Origin: Avedoeria sp964651245
GTDB lineage: Bacteria > Chloroflexota > Anaerolineae > Epilineales > Epilineaceae
DNA: 64,000 nucleotides
Direction of reading: 5' to 3'
NCBI GenBank assembly: GCA_964651245.1
Contig: CAZYVI010000005.1
Location: forward strand, 124,001 to 188,000
Position numbers and translations under genes: made by a program. This document shows positions 46,156-53,076 of the stretch, piece after piece (the first letter of the stretch is position 1; the number at the start of each line of letters is the position of its first letter). The notes under the pieces are model-generated. The model saw only the letters and a program-made list of their open reading frames with translations, did not search any database and was not told where the DNA came from.

Positions 46156-48345
46156 TCAGCTACTTTGCCCTTGAGGATCTCCAAAGATGCCTTGAAAAAT
46201 GAGATCGAATTCCTTGATGCTCTGCAGCGCACCGTTGCGCTCGACAGATTGTTCGCCGCAACAGGCAAGGATCGCGTCGCGCGTGGCAACCTTGGCACAG
46301 AAGTCCTGGGCGCGCGACGGCTTATCCGCCCCCGTGATGGTGTCGGGGTAGTACTGCTCTATCGCGCCACGTTCCAGTACATAGACATCGACCGCTCTCA
46401 GCATCTCCAGCAGGCGATGTTTTAACTGCTGCATCTGTGCGTCGGTGCTTGTCTTGAGGACCACGAGGCGATCGGCCTTTTGCTGCCAAGCGAAGAACGC
46501 CTCTACGGCGGCGTCATGCTCAGCTTGCGTGCAGGCACCATCCTTGAGCTTCGCCTGGGACTCCCGGACCTTTCGCCACAGACCACGAAGTTCGCCAGAA
46601 TCGTGGGCATCTTTGGCTTCTTTCGCGGATGGACCGTTCGCATCCGGCACGATCAATTCATCGACCTTTGCCAGGAGATTGTCCCTTGCGGTCTTGACGG
46701 CATTTTCGGGAGCGATGTGGTCGAAGCCGTTGACCAGCACGTCGAGGTCGGCGATGACCGGTACTCTCATCCCGAACCTGGTGAAGAACTCTCGATACCG
46801 CCGGATGTTGCCCTTGCCCGTGATCCGAGCGAACACAATCGGCACTTTCGCCACGTCCCACGAGGGATCAAGCGTCCGGGCGACGTGCGGCATGAGCAGG
46901 TAATCGCTGTCTCCCTCGACCAGAACGACCGTGTCCGCAAAGAAGGCGGCGTTGTTGTTCTCGAAGTAGATGATTTGGAACTGGTCCTTGGCGGTCATGT
47001 CGGACAGGTCAACCGGCTGGACCTGCGTGAATGGCCTTGGCGCTGTCGCGGCATTCGTCACCTTACGCAGCTTTACGAACGTCTCTGTCGCCCCGGGGCC
47101 GAAAAACATCGGGGAGTGAGTCGTAACGAGAACGTGATGTTCTTTGGCGAAGACCCGCAGGGCATCGAAAAGGATGTGCTGGGCCTTGGGGTGAAGGAAC
47201 AACTCCGGTTCCTCAAACATCAGCAGGTAGGATGCCGGGGCGGGTTCCACTTGTGGCTGCGCCGGTTCGGCATACTGAGCCGGTTCTTCCACCGGGGTCA
47301 CAACTGGCGCGAGTCTCGCCTTGAGTTCCACGTAGGACCGCAGAATGGAGAAGACAATTGCGCGACGCAACCCGTCGCCTTTGGAATCAATCAAGCCGTC
47401 GACACCATCGTTGGCGTAGATGTGGGCGGACGAGAAGACGGTCTTCAATTCCGGCGGCGGGATCGTGATGCGGAGTGCCACGTCGGCGAAACTTTCGCGG
47501 ACGTACTTCTCGACGGTGGACTCGATCAGCTTTACCTCATCGAGCCGCCCGTCCACAACCGTTCCGTCGGGATGCTGGACGCGGTTGAGCTTGGCGTTGA
47601 GTTCTTCGAAGAGCCGTTGCGCATCCGGCAACTTCGACTCGACGGCTTGCAGAATGATGGCCAGGATCTTCCCGAACGGGGTACTCTCGGTTGTCTTGAT
47701 GTCGTCAGCAAGGTCTTTCACCGCCGGGATGTAGATTGGGTCAGGCAGCATAGGCTCGATGCTCTTATCGATGCCGGTGGGCAGCGCCTGATCGGCGGCA
47801 GTCTTTTGATTGTCAGGTAATGAGTCAGCGAGTACCTGAATCTTCAGCTTCACGGCCTGTTGATTCATGGTCGTATCGACAACACCATTCAGTTCCGGGA
47901 AAGCCTGGACCACCTTGTCGACGAACGCCTGGCCCGCTCGTTGACTCCTCACGAGCGTGGCAATGCTGTCGGCGGAGAACCGGACATCACTCGGGGTGAG
48001 CGTGTTGTGGAACAGCGAGCTCCTTCCAGTGGTGTCATAGGCTCTGACAAGAACAAGGCGGCCATTCTTGACGATCCCGGCAACCCGCGTGCGGTGTTCG
48101 TCAGCCAATCGCGCCAAGTCTGCATCAGTGATGTCTTCGAAAGTCACGGCGATACGGATAGGCTTGGACTGGTCGAAGAAGTAGCTGGCAGCCAGCTTTG
48201 TGCCGGAGAAGAACAGGGACAATGCCTGCAAGAAGGACGACTTACCAGAGTTGTTCTCCCCGATGAGGCAGCCGAAGCGGGAAAGGGGAATCGTTACATC
48301 CCTGAGCGCCCGGTAGTTCGCGATGGACAGGCTCGTGAGTCTCAT
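46156..48345 (-). CDS. Cassette B: OLD-family ATPase with TOPRIM nuclease domain
   Basis: 729 residues. Walker A GENNSGKSSF (residues 29-38), ABC-type Walker B in YLLMFEEPELFLHPKAQ (near 370) and H-loop THSPMFFGPG form an SMC/RecF-like ATPase. The C-terminal TOPRIM domain has the glutamate in TVVLVEGDSDYLL (near 475) and the Asp pair in IADLDVLVNG (near 530). OLD proteins are nucleases used in phage exclusion and in Gabija-type defence, so a defence role is likely. No UvrD partner (GajB) adjoins it. AAGGAG precedes the ATG within the cassette's first 30 bp. Base composition is visibly lower in GC than the flanks. Confidence 0.85.
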   Translation of the reverse strand: MRLTSLSIANYRALRDVTIPLSRFGCLIGENNSGKSSFLQALSLFFSGTKLAASYFFDQSKPIRIAVTFEDITDADLARLADEHRTRVAGIVKNGRLVLVRAYDTTGRSSLFHNTLTPSDVRFSADSIATLVRSQRAGQAFVDKVVQAFPELNGVVDTTMNQQAVKLKIQVLADSLPDNQKTAADQALPTGIDKSIEPMLPDPIYIPAVKDLADDIKTTESTPFGKILAIILQAVESKLPDAQRLFEELNAKLNRVQHPDGTVVDGRLDEVKLIESTVEKYVRESFADVALRITIPPPELKTVFSSAHIYANDGVDGLIDSKGDGLRRAIVFSILRSYVELKARLAPVVTPVEEPAQYAEPAQPQVEPAPASYLLMFEEPELFLHPKAQHILFDALRVFAKEHHVLVTTHSPMFFGPGATETFVKLRKVTNAATAPRPFTQVQPVDLSDMTAKDQFQIIYFENNNAAFFADTVVLVEGDSDYLLMPHVARTLDPSWDVAKVPIVFARITGKGNIRRYREFFTRFGMRVPVIADLDVLVNGFDHIAPENAVKTARDNLLAKVDELIVPDANGPSAKEAKDAHDSGELRGLWRKVRESQAKLKDGACTQAEHDAAVEAFFAWQQKADRLVVLKTSTDAQMQQLKHRLLEMLRAVDVYVLERGAIEQYYPDTITGADKPSRAQDFCAKVATRDAILACCGEQSVERNGALQSIKEFDLIFQGIFGDPQGQSS

Positions 48346-48368
48346 TTCTTACGCCGATCTCCTTCGGC

Positions 48369-48428
48369 ACCTAACGCCCAGCATCAGCGGCGGCGCGCAG
48401 CGCCGTCCGCTGCATGCTGTTGTTAGGC
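48369..48428 (-). repeat. attC recombination site, cassette A
   Basis: 60 bp with perfect core sites, R'' GCCTAAC (48428-48422) and R' GTTAGGT (48375-48369). Folding gives CAGCAT/ATGCTG, an extrahelical G, CAGCGG/CCGCTG, an extrahelical A, CGGCGC/GCGCCG and a TGC tip. Two unpaired bases on the same arm are the diagnostic feature of an attC bottom strand. It starts 3 nt after the stop of the cassette A gene. Confidence 0.88.
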
Positions 48429-48431
48429 GTC

Positions 48432-48932
48432 TTAACGCAGCCGCTTGTCAAGAACATCCCACTTGTCCCTGTGCCCCTTCAACATGTCGGGGCGAATCGC
48501 CATATGGAACGAGTCGTACTTCCGCGGACGAACACCGCCGTGGCTATCGAGGAATCGACGGTGGCTGGCTATAGCGATCTTCTGGAGGTCGCTCCAGGTC
48601 ATGATGTAGAACTCGTCGGCCCCCTGTCCCCGCAGGCGAACGAACACGCAGACGAGGTCAGGGTACGGCGGTTCGGTCGGACGACCGATGACCTGCTTCT
48701 TGCCATCGAGCCGGATTTCGGCGAAGGCCCGGGAATCAAACTGCCAGGACCCGCCAATGATGGCTTTAACCTGAATTGCCTGGTGCCTGCCGCTGCCATC
48801 TGAGGCGATGATGTCGTAGTGGGGGACATTTCCTGTGAACGTCGTGGCAATGAAACCGCGCCTACAGACCTCGGCCGCTACGAGGTACTCGCCGACCTGC
48901 TTCGTTAGCTGATTGTCACGGCCTGTCGCCAT
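48432..48932 (-). CDS. Cassette A: PD-(D/E)XK nuclease-like protein
   Basis: 166 residues. TKQVGEYLVAAEVCRRGFIA, then VPHYDIIASDGSG and HQAIQVKAI, form a Glu - Asp - QxK series resembling the PD-(D/E)XK core of small restriction-like or intron-associated nucleases and of DUF4365-type proteins. The second half (DEFYIMTWSDLQKIA) fits the same group. Activity is unproven. AAGGA precedes the ATG. It is the first cassette after the promoter-like element at 49109-49136. Confidence 0.7.
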   Translation of the reverse strand: MATGRDNQLTKQVGEYLVAAEVCRRGFIATTFTGNVPHYDIIASDGSGRHQAIQVKAIIGGSWQFDSRAFAEIRLDGKKQVIGRPTEPPYPDLVCVFVRLRGQGADEFYIMTWSDLQKIAIASHRRFLDSHGGVRPRKYDSFHMAIRPDMLKGHRDKWDVLDKRLR

Positions 48933-48947
48933 GCGTCATCCTTGTAC

Positions 48948-48954
48948 ACCTAAC
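48948..48954 (-). repeat. Proximal core recombination half-site (attI or lost-attC side)
   Basis: GTTAGGT on the minus strand marks the front of cassette A (crossover G|TTAGGT). It repeats the R' of attC A. No RYYYAAC partner lies within about 130 bp on the upstream side, so it is not part of a full attC and could belong to an attI site. Confidence 0.55.
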
Positions 48955-49108
48955 TTCCCACTATCCTTCGCCCCCTCCACCCCGACCCCCGTGCCCCCCG
49001 CTATCCCTCCCCCGCCATCCGCCCATCCGCACCGCCCGCCACCGCCACGCCGACCGGCCTAACCGCGCCGCCGTGCGCTGCCAGAGACCACCGAGCGCGC
49101 TGCCGCCC

Positions 49109-49136
49109 ATCATAGATCGATCCGCCCAACCGTCAA
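49109..49136 (-). promoter_or_regulatory. Promoter-like element facing the cassette array (candidate Pc)
   Basis: TTGACG (49136-49131), 16 bp, TATGAT (49114-49109) on the minus strand. Start near 49102, about 150 bp before the first cassette core site, with no intervening gene. Integrons express their cassettes from such a proximal Pc promoter. Confidence 0.5.
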
Positions 49137-49241
49137 TCGCCCTCCGGGAACGTCGGCAGCCGCAGCCCAGCCGCCGCGCCAGGCACGCGCAGCCGACCGC
49201 CAACATGTCCCTGGGCCGTACGTCACCTGTCGTCCGATCAA

Positions 49242-49348
49242 CCGTGGCTTCCCGCGAAACCACGGATGCTTCGCGGCGGAATCACCGTTGGTTGGGAGCG
49301 AAACCACGGTGGGTCCGGCGCCACACCACACGTGGTTCCGCACCCAAC
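49242..49348. repeat. Cluster of imperfect inverted repeats
   Basis: GTTGGGAGCGAAACCACGGTG (49291-49311, cited by position) pairs imperfectly with 49329-49348. A further GCGAAACCACGG lies at 49254-49265 and pairs with CCGTGG at 49242-49247. At least four related elements in 107 bp. Role unknown. Confidence 0.5.
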
Positions 49349-49486
49349 TGGGAGCACCGCCCGCGAGCGCAGGCGTTCTCCGAACGGCCACGGTGTTCCG
49401 CTCCCTGCGCCCGCTCCCCGCGCGCACGCTCCCCGCGCCCGCGCCCGCGCCCCCGTCCCTGCCTCCCGCCGAACCGGCTTCGGCCC

Positions 49487-52400
49487 TTACGGCGTCCCCG
49501 TCGGCCGTGCGGACGGCTCCATCGGCTGCCCGAACTCCGGCGGCGGTGCCGCCGTGTCCTGGAGGACGCCGATCAGGGCGTCCTGGACCGTCTGCTGCTG
49601 GTCGGCGGGCGCCAGGCGCATCGCGTTCTGCAGCGCCTGGGCCGACATCTGCGGATCGCCGCCGTCGCGGTAGAGCAGGCCGAGGTTGAAGAAGACCTTC
49701 CAGTCGGCGCGCTGGCCGAGGACCTGGATGGCCTGCTCGTACTTGGCGATGGCGGTCGGGAAGTCGCCGTCCTGGCGGGCCTCGTCGCCCTCGCGCAGCA
49801 GCATCGCCGGGTCGTCGCCGCCGCCCAGGGCGCTGGCGCGCTCCATCGCGGCGTCGGCCTTCTCGGTGTCGCCGGCCTGGCGGTAGGCTTCGGCCAGCAT
49901 CCGATGCGTCGTGGCGTTGTTCGCGTCGAGCGTGTCGCGCGAGTACTCCAGCAGCGCCAGGCCCTCGGCCTGCTTGTCGGGCTGGAGCAGCTTCGACATC
50001 GCCAGCTCGTTGGCCACCTGGGGGTCGTAGGTCAGGATGTCGAACGCCTGCTGCAGGGCGAGCTCGGCGTTCCGGGCCACCTCCGGGACGCCGCCGGCGG
50101 CGTTGGGGTCGCTGGCCATGAGCTGCGCCGCCATGAGCTGGACATGGCCGCGGTTGAAGACGTGGAAGACCATGGCCGGGTTGATCGCCTCGGCCCGGCC
50201 GAGGAGCTGCTGGGCCGTGTTCAGGGCGGTGGCCATGTTCTGGACCTGGCCGCCCTGGCCCAGGAGCTCGCCCAGCTGGGCGTAGAGCTCGGACCACTTG
50301 AGGTACAGGATGTCGTCCCGTGGCTGGAGCTGGGTGGCGCGGTTGAAGCGCTGCTCGGCGGCCTGGAAGCGGGGCTCGTCGTCCCCCTGGAGGGCGAGCT
50401 GGAAGTCGGCGTAGGCGGCCTGGAACAGCAGGTCGCCCTGGACCGGCCGCACCGCCAGGGCCATGACCACCGCCACCGCCAGCACGGCCACGACGGGATA
50501 GGTCACGCCGGCCGGTCCGGCCCAGAACGGCGCCTTGGGACCGCGCGCCGCGCGCAGGAAGACGCCGGCGCCGATGGCCAGGGCCAGCAGCCAGACCACG
50601 AGGGCCGCCCAGAGCGCCGTCGTCGCCACCCGCACCGGGTCAGCCGCCGACGGCTGCGCGCCGAGCAGGATGAGGGTGCGCAGGAACGTCCAGAGCGCCG
50701 CCGCCGTGAGGCCGAACAGCAGATAGGCGCCCACGCTCTCGCCTGCGTCGACGACGGCCAACAGCTGGGCCGCGAACGCCGCGGCCATGACGACGCCGAG
50801 CACCGTGTAGGTGTGCTGCAGCGGCGCCGCGCCGGGCAGCACGAAGTCGTAGAGCGCCACGCTCATCGCCGCCGCGGCGACGAGGCCGAGGGCCGCCCCG
50901 CCGGGCGACCAGCCGAAGCCGACCCGCACCGCGGCCGCGTTGTCGTCGTCGCCGTCGGCGGTCGCGGCGGTCGCGGCAGCCGCGCGGCGGACGGCCGGGC
51001 GGCGAACGGCGGCCGCGGCCGCCACGGGCTTCGCCTCGGCCACGTCGCCCAGCGCGCGGGCGACGACGAGGCCGGCCAGCACCCACGCCACCAGCTGGGT
51101 GACGACGGTCTCGATCCCGAATGCGGCCTCGACGACGGTCGCCGTTCCGGCCGCCAGCAGCGCCAGCGCCAGGCCGTCGACGGCGCCACCGCCGCCGCGC
51201 CAGCCGGCCAGCGCCAAGTAGAGCCCGAGCCCGACGGCCAGCCCGAGCGCGGCCACCGGCCCGGCCAACATCGGCGCCGCGAACCACGCGCCGGCGCCCG
51301 CCAGGGCGCCGGCGGCGAGCAGGCCGGCCAGCGTGCGCCGGGCGCGGCGGTCCGGCGTCAGGCCGAGGGCGGCGACGCAGGCCGCCAGCCAGGCCGCCCA
51401 CCACGCCAGCCGCGCCGCCAGGCCCGGCAGGCCGGTGGTCAGCACGACGTCGAACGGCACGTCGTGGGCGCGGTCGACGAGGCGGTCGGCCTGGGCCTTG
51501 CCGCCGAGGTAGGTGTCGCCGTAGGGCAGCAAGACGTAGCGCTGCATCTCGGGGCCGTGGCCGACGAGCCACTTCCGGACGAGGCCGCGCTTGAGGTGGA
51601 CGGGGGCGTTGAGCGGCCGGCTGTCGGCGTTGGGATCGGCGGGGGCCTGCATCGTGCGGGCCACGGCGCGCCAGATGCCGAGGCGGACGGCCTGCGAGCC
51701 GGACGTCGTCTCGCCGATCTGCGCCAGGCGGCCGATGACCGGCGCGTCGCGCAGCCCGGCCAGCGGCGAGCCGGGCATCGCCAACACCGCCAGGAAGACG
51801 GCGGCCGCGGCGGCGACGCCGACCGCACCGCCCACGGCCCGGCGCCGGCCGGTGGCCGCCGCCCAGCCGAGGCCGAGGACGGCCAGGCCGGCCAGCAGCC
51901 CGACGAGCGGGCCGCGGCTGGCCGACAGGACGAGCGCCGTCAGCTGGAGCAGCGCGACGAGGGTGTACGCCCCGGCCACCAGCGGCCGGCCGCCCATGAG
52001 GGCGGCGCCGAGCCGCCACAGCGTGAGCGGGACGATCAGCATGAGGTAGGCGCCGAGGAAGATCGGGTTCGAAAGCGTGCCGAAGACGCGCAGCGCCGAC
52101 TCGACGGTGCCGGGCACGACCTGGAGCCGGGCGGCCTGGGCCAGGGCGTAGACGGCCACCGGGACGCTGCCAGCGATCAACGCGCCCACGATGCGCCGCC
52201 GCCGCTGTGGCACGCGCGCCACGGCGGCCGTCGCGGCGAACAGGACGGCGCAGGCGGCCAGCGCCAGCCAGCCCTGGGCGCGCTCGGGCGAGCCGAAGAA
52301 GCTGACGCGCGGGACGATCGACAGCAGCGTCGCCACGGCCTCGATGGCCACGACGGCCAGCGTGGCGCGGACGAGGCCGACGCGCGCGGCCGCGACCAGA

Positions 52401-52612
52401 CCCTCGCGCGTGGCGGCGCCGCCCTCGATGAGCGCGACGAGGCCGACGGCGGCGGCCAGCAGGGCGAAGGTGAGGACGACGGCCGCCTTGGGCAGCTCGA
52501 ACGCCCGGAAGCCCTGGTGGTTGACGAGCAGCGGCGCGGCCGTGACGACCGCCAGCACGGCGGCTTCGAGCAGGCCGGCGCACCAGGCCGAGAGCTGGGT
52601 CTTGGTGTTCAT
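49487..52612 (-). CDS. O-antigen-ligase-like membrane protein with C-terminal TPRs
   Basis: 1041 residues. About 14 hydrophobic helices span residues 10-690, including the Wzy/WaaL-like stretch NPIFLGAYLMLIVPL and the large loop with KRGLVRKWLVGHGPEM. The C-terminal 330 residues are TPR-like (FNRATQLQPRDDILYLKWSELYAQLG and FPTAIAKYEQAIQVLG with a long repeat block) and face the outside or the cytoplasm. Such proteins are annotated as O-antigen ligase/polymerase-like; in a monoderm they may polymerise or ligate surface glycans. A TATAAT box 8 nt before the ATG indicates a leaderless start. Confidence 0.75.
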   Translation of the reverse strand: MNTKTQLSAWCAGLLEAAVLAVVTAAPLLVNHQGFRAFELPKAAVVLTFALLAAAVGLVALIEGGAATREGLVAAARVGLVRATLAVVAIEAVATLLSIVPRVSFFGSPERAQGWLALAACAVLFAATAAVARVPQRRRRIVGALIAGSVPVAVYALAQAARLQVVPGTVESALRVFGTLSNPIFLGAYLMLIVPLTLWRLGAALMGGRPLVAGAYTLVALLQLTALVLSASRGPLVGLLAGLAVLGLGWAAATGRRRAVGGAVGVAAAAAVFLAVLAMPGSPLAGLRDAPVIGRLAQIGETTSGSQAVRLGIWRAVARTMQAPADPNADSRPLNAPVHLKRGLVRKWLVGHGPEMQRYVLLPYGDTYLGGKAQADRLVDRAHDVPFDVVLTTGLPGLAARLAWWAAWLAACVAALGLTPDRRARRTLAGLLAAGALAGAGAWFAAPMLAGPVAALGLAVGLGLYLALAGWRGGGGAVDGLALALLAAGTATVVEAAFGIETVVTQLVAWVLAGLVVARALGDVAEAKPVAAAAAVRRPAVRRAAAATAATADGDDDNAAAVRVGFGWSPGGAALGLVAAAAMSVALYDFVLPGAAPLQHTYTVLGVVMAAAFAAQLLAVVDAGESVGAYLLFGLTAAALWTFLRTLILLGAQPSAADPVRVATTALWAALVVWLLALAIGAGVFLRAARGPKAPFWAGPAGVTYPVVAVLAVAVVMALAVRPVQGDLLFQAAYADFQLALQGDDEPRFQAAEQRFNRATQLQPRDDILYLKWSELYAQLGELLGQGGQVQNMATALNTAQQLLGRAEAINPAMVFHVFNRGHVQLMAAQLMASDPNAAGGVPEVARNAELALQQAFDILTYDPQVANELAMSKLLQPDKQAEGLALLEYSRDTLDANNATTHRMLAEAYRQAGDTEKADAAMERASALGGGDDPAMLLREGDEARQDGDFPTAIAKYEQAIQVLGQRADWKVFFNLGLLYRDGGDPQMSAQALQNAMRLAPADQQQTVQDALIGVLQDTAAPPPEFGQPMEPSARPTGTP

Positions 52613-52620
52613 GGCGGGCG

Positions 52621-52626
52621 ATTATA
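52621..52626 (-). promoter_or_regulatory. -10 element of the O-antigen-ligase-like gene (leaderless type)
   Basis: Perfect TATAAT on the minus strand, 8 nt before the ATG at 52612, no ribosome site. Confidence 0.45.
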
Positions 52627-52659
52627 CGCGCGGCGCCGGGCCGCGCCGGCCCGCCGGCC

Positions 52660-53016
52660 TCAGCCGCCCAGGCGCTGGATGATCTGCAGCGGGTTGCCGT
52701 CGGGATCGGCGAACGAACCGAAGACGGCGTGCGGGGTCCGGTTCTCGAACGTGAACGCGCAGCCCTTGGCCTCCAGCGCCGCCTTGGCGGCGGCGTAGTC
52801 GTCGACGCGCAGGACCGGCGTGGCGCCGGCGGACCGCGCCGCGGCGGCCGCCGGGTCGGCGCCGCCGTGGAGCGCGATCGGGACGCCGCCGGTCTCGAGG
52901 ACGGCGAAGTCGCCGTGGCGGGCGCGCGTGGCGAGGCCCAGGACGTCCTGGTACCACGCGAGGGCGCGATCCATGTCAGACGTGAAGAGCATGACCATGT
53001 CGAGGGCGCGGATCAT
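52660..53016 (-). CDS. VOC (glyoxalase/bleomycin-resistance) family protein
   Basis: 118 residues with two beta-alpha-beta-beta-beta units. MVMLFTSDMDRALAWYQDVLGL opens the first, and FGSFADPDGNPLQIIQR closes the second with the typical DPDGN turn. Members bind a metal or act as small-molecule binding or resistance proteins; substrate not inferable. AGGAAG 8 nt before the ATG and a TACAAT box at 53065-53070 define a short own transcript. Confidence 0.85.
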   Translation of the reverse strand: MIRALDMVMLFTSDMDRALAWYQDVLGLATRARHGDFAVLETGGVPIALHGGADPAAAAARSAGATPVLRVDDYAAAKAALEAKGCAFTFENRTPHAVFGSFADPDGNPLQIIQRLGG

Positions 53017-53076
53017 GGGGATCTTCCTGGGTCGTCGGGCGGCGTTCGAACGGGCGGAGCGCCGATTGTACGGGGA

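Larger units (their letters stand above)
48955..49486. other. Intergenic region upstream of the cassette array
   Basis: 530 bp without a supported gene. It contains a pyrimidine-rich stretch (48957-49050), a promoter-like element facing the array (49109-49136) and a cluster of CCGTGGTTTCGC-like inverted repeats (49242-49348). An open frame from 49263 to 48961 is Arg/Gly/Trp-rich and looks spurious. No integrase was found here. Confidence 0.5.

Noticed and set aside
46480..47820. Plus-strand open frame of 446 codons inside the OLD cassette
   Set aside because: Opposite a gene with intact ATPase and TOPRIM motifs and wrong orientation for the cassette; no recognisable domain.
49054..49060. GTTAGGC core-like heptamer on the minus strand
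   Set aside because: No complementary RYYYAAC partner or paired arms within attC distance, and it is not at a gene boundary.
48961..49263. Minus-strand open frame of 100 codons just upstream of cassette A
   Set aside because: Arg/Gly/Trp-rich with no motif or ribosome site; its start would lie upstream of the promoter-like element.
49073..52798. Plus-strand open frame of about 1241 codons
   Set aside because: Antisense to the membrane/TPR protein; translation is Arg/Gly/Gln-rich with no membrane segments.
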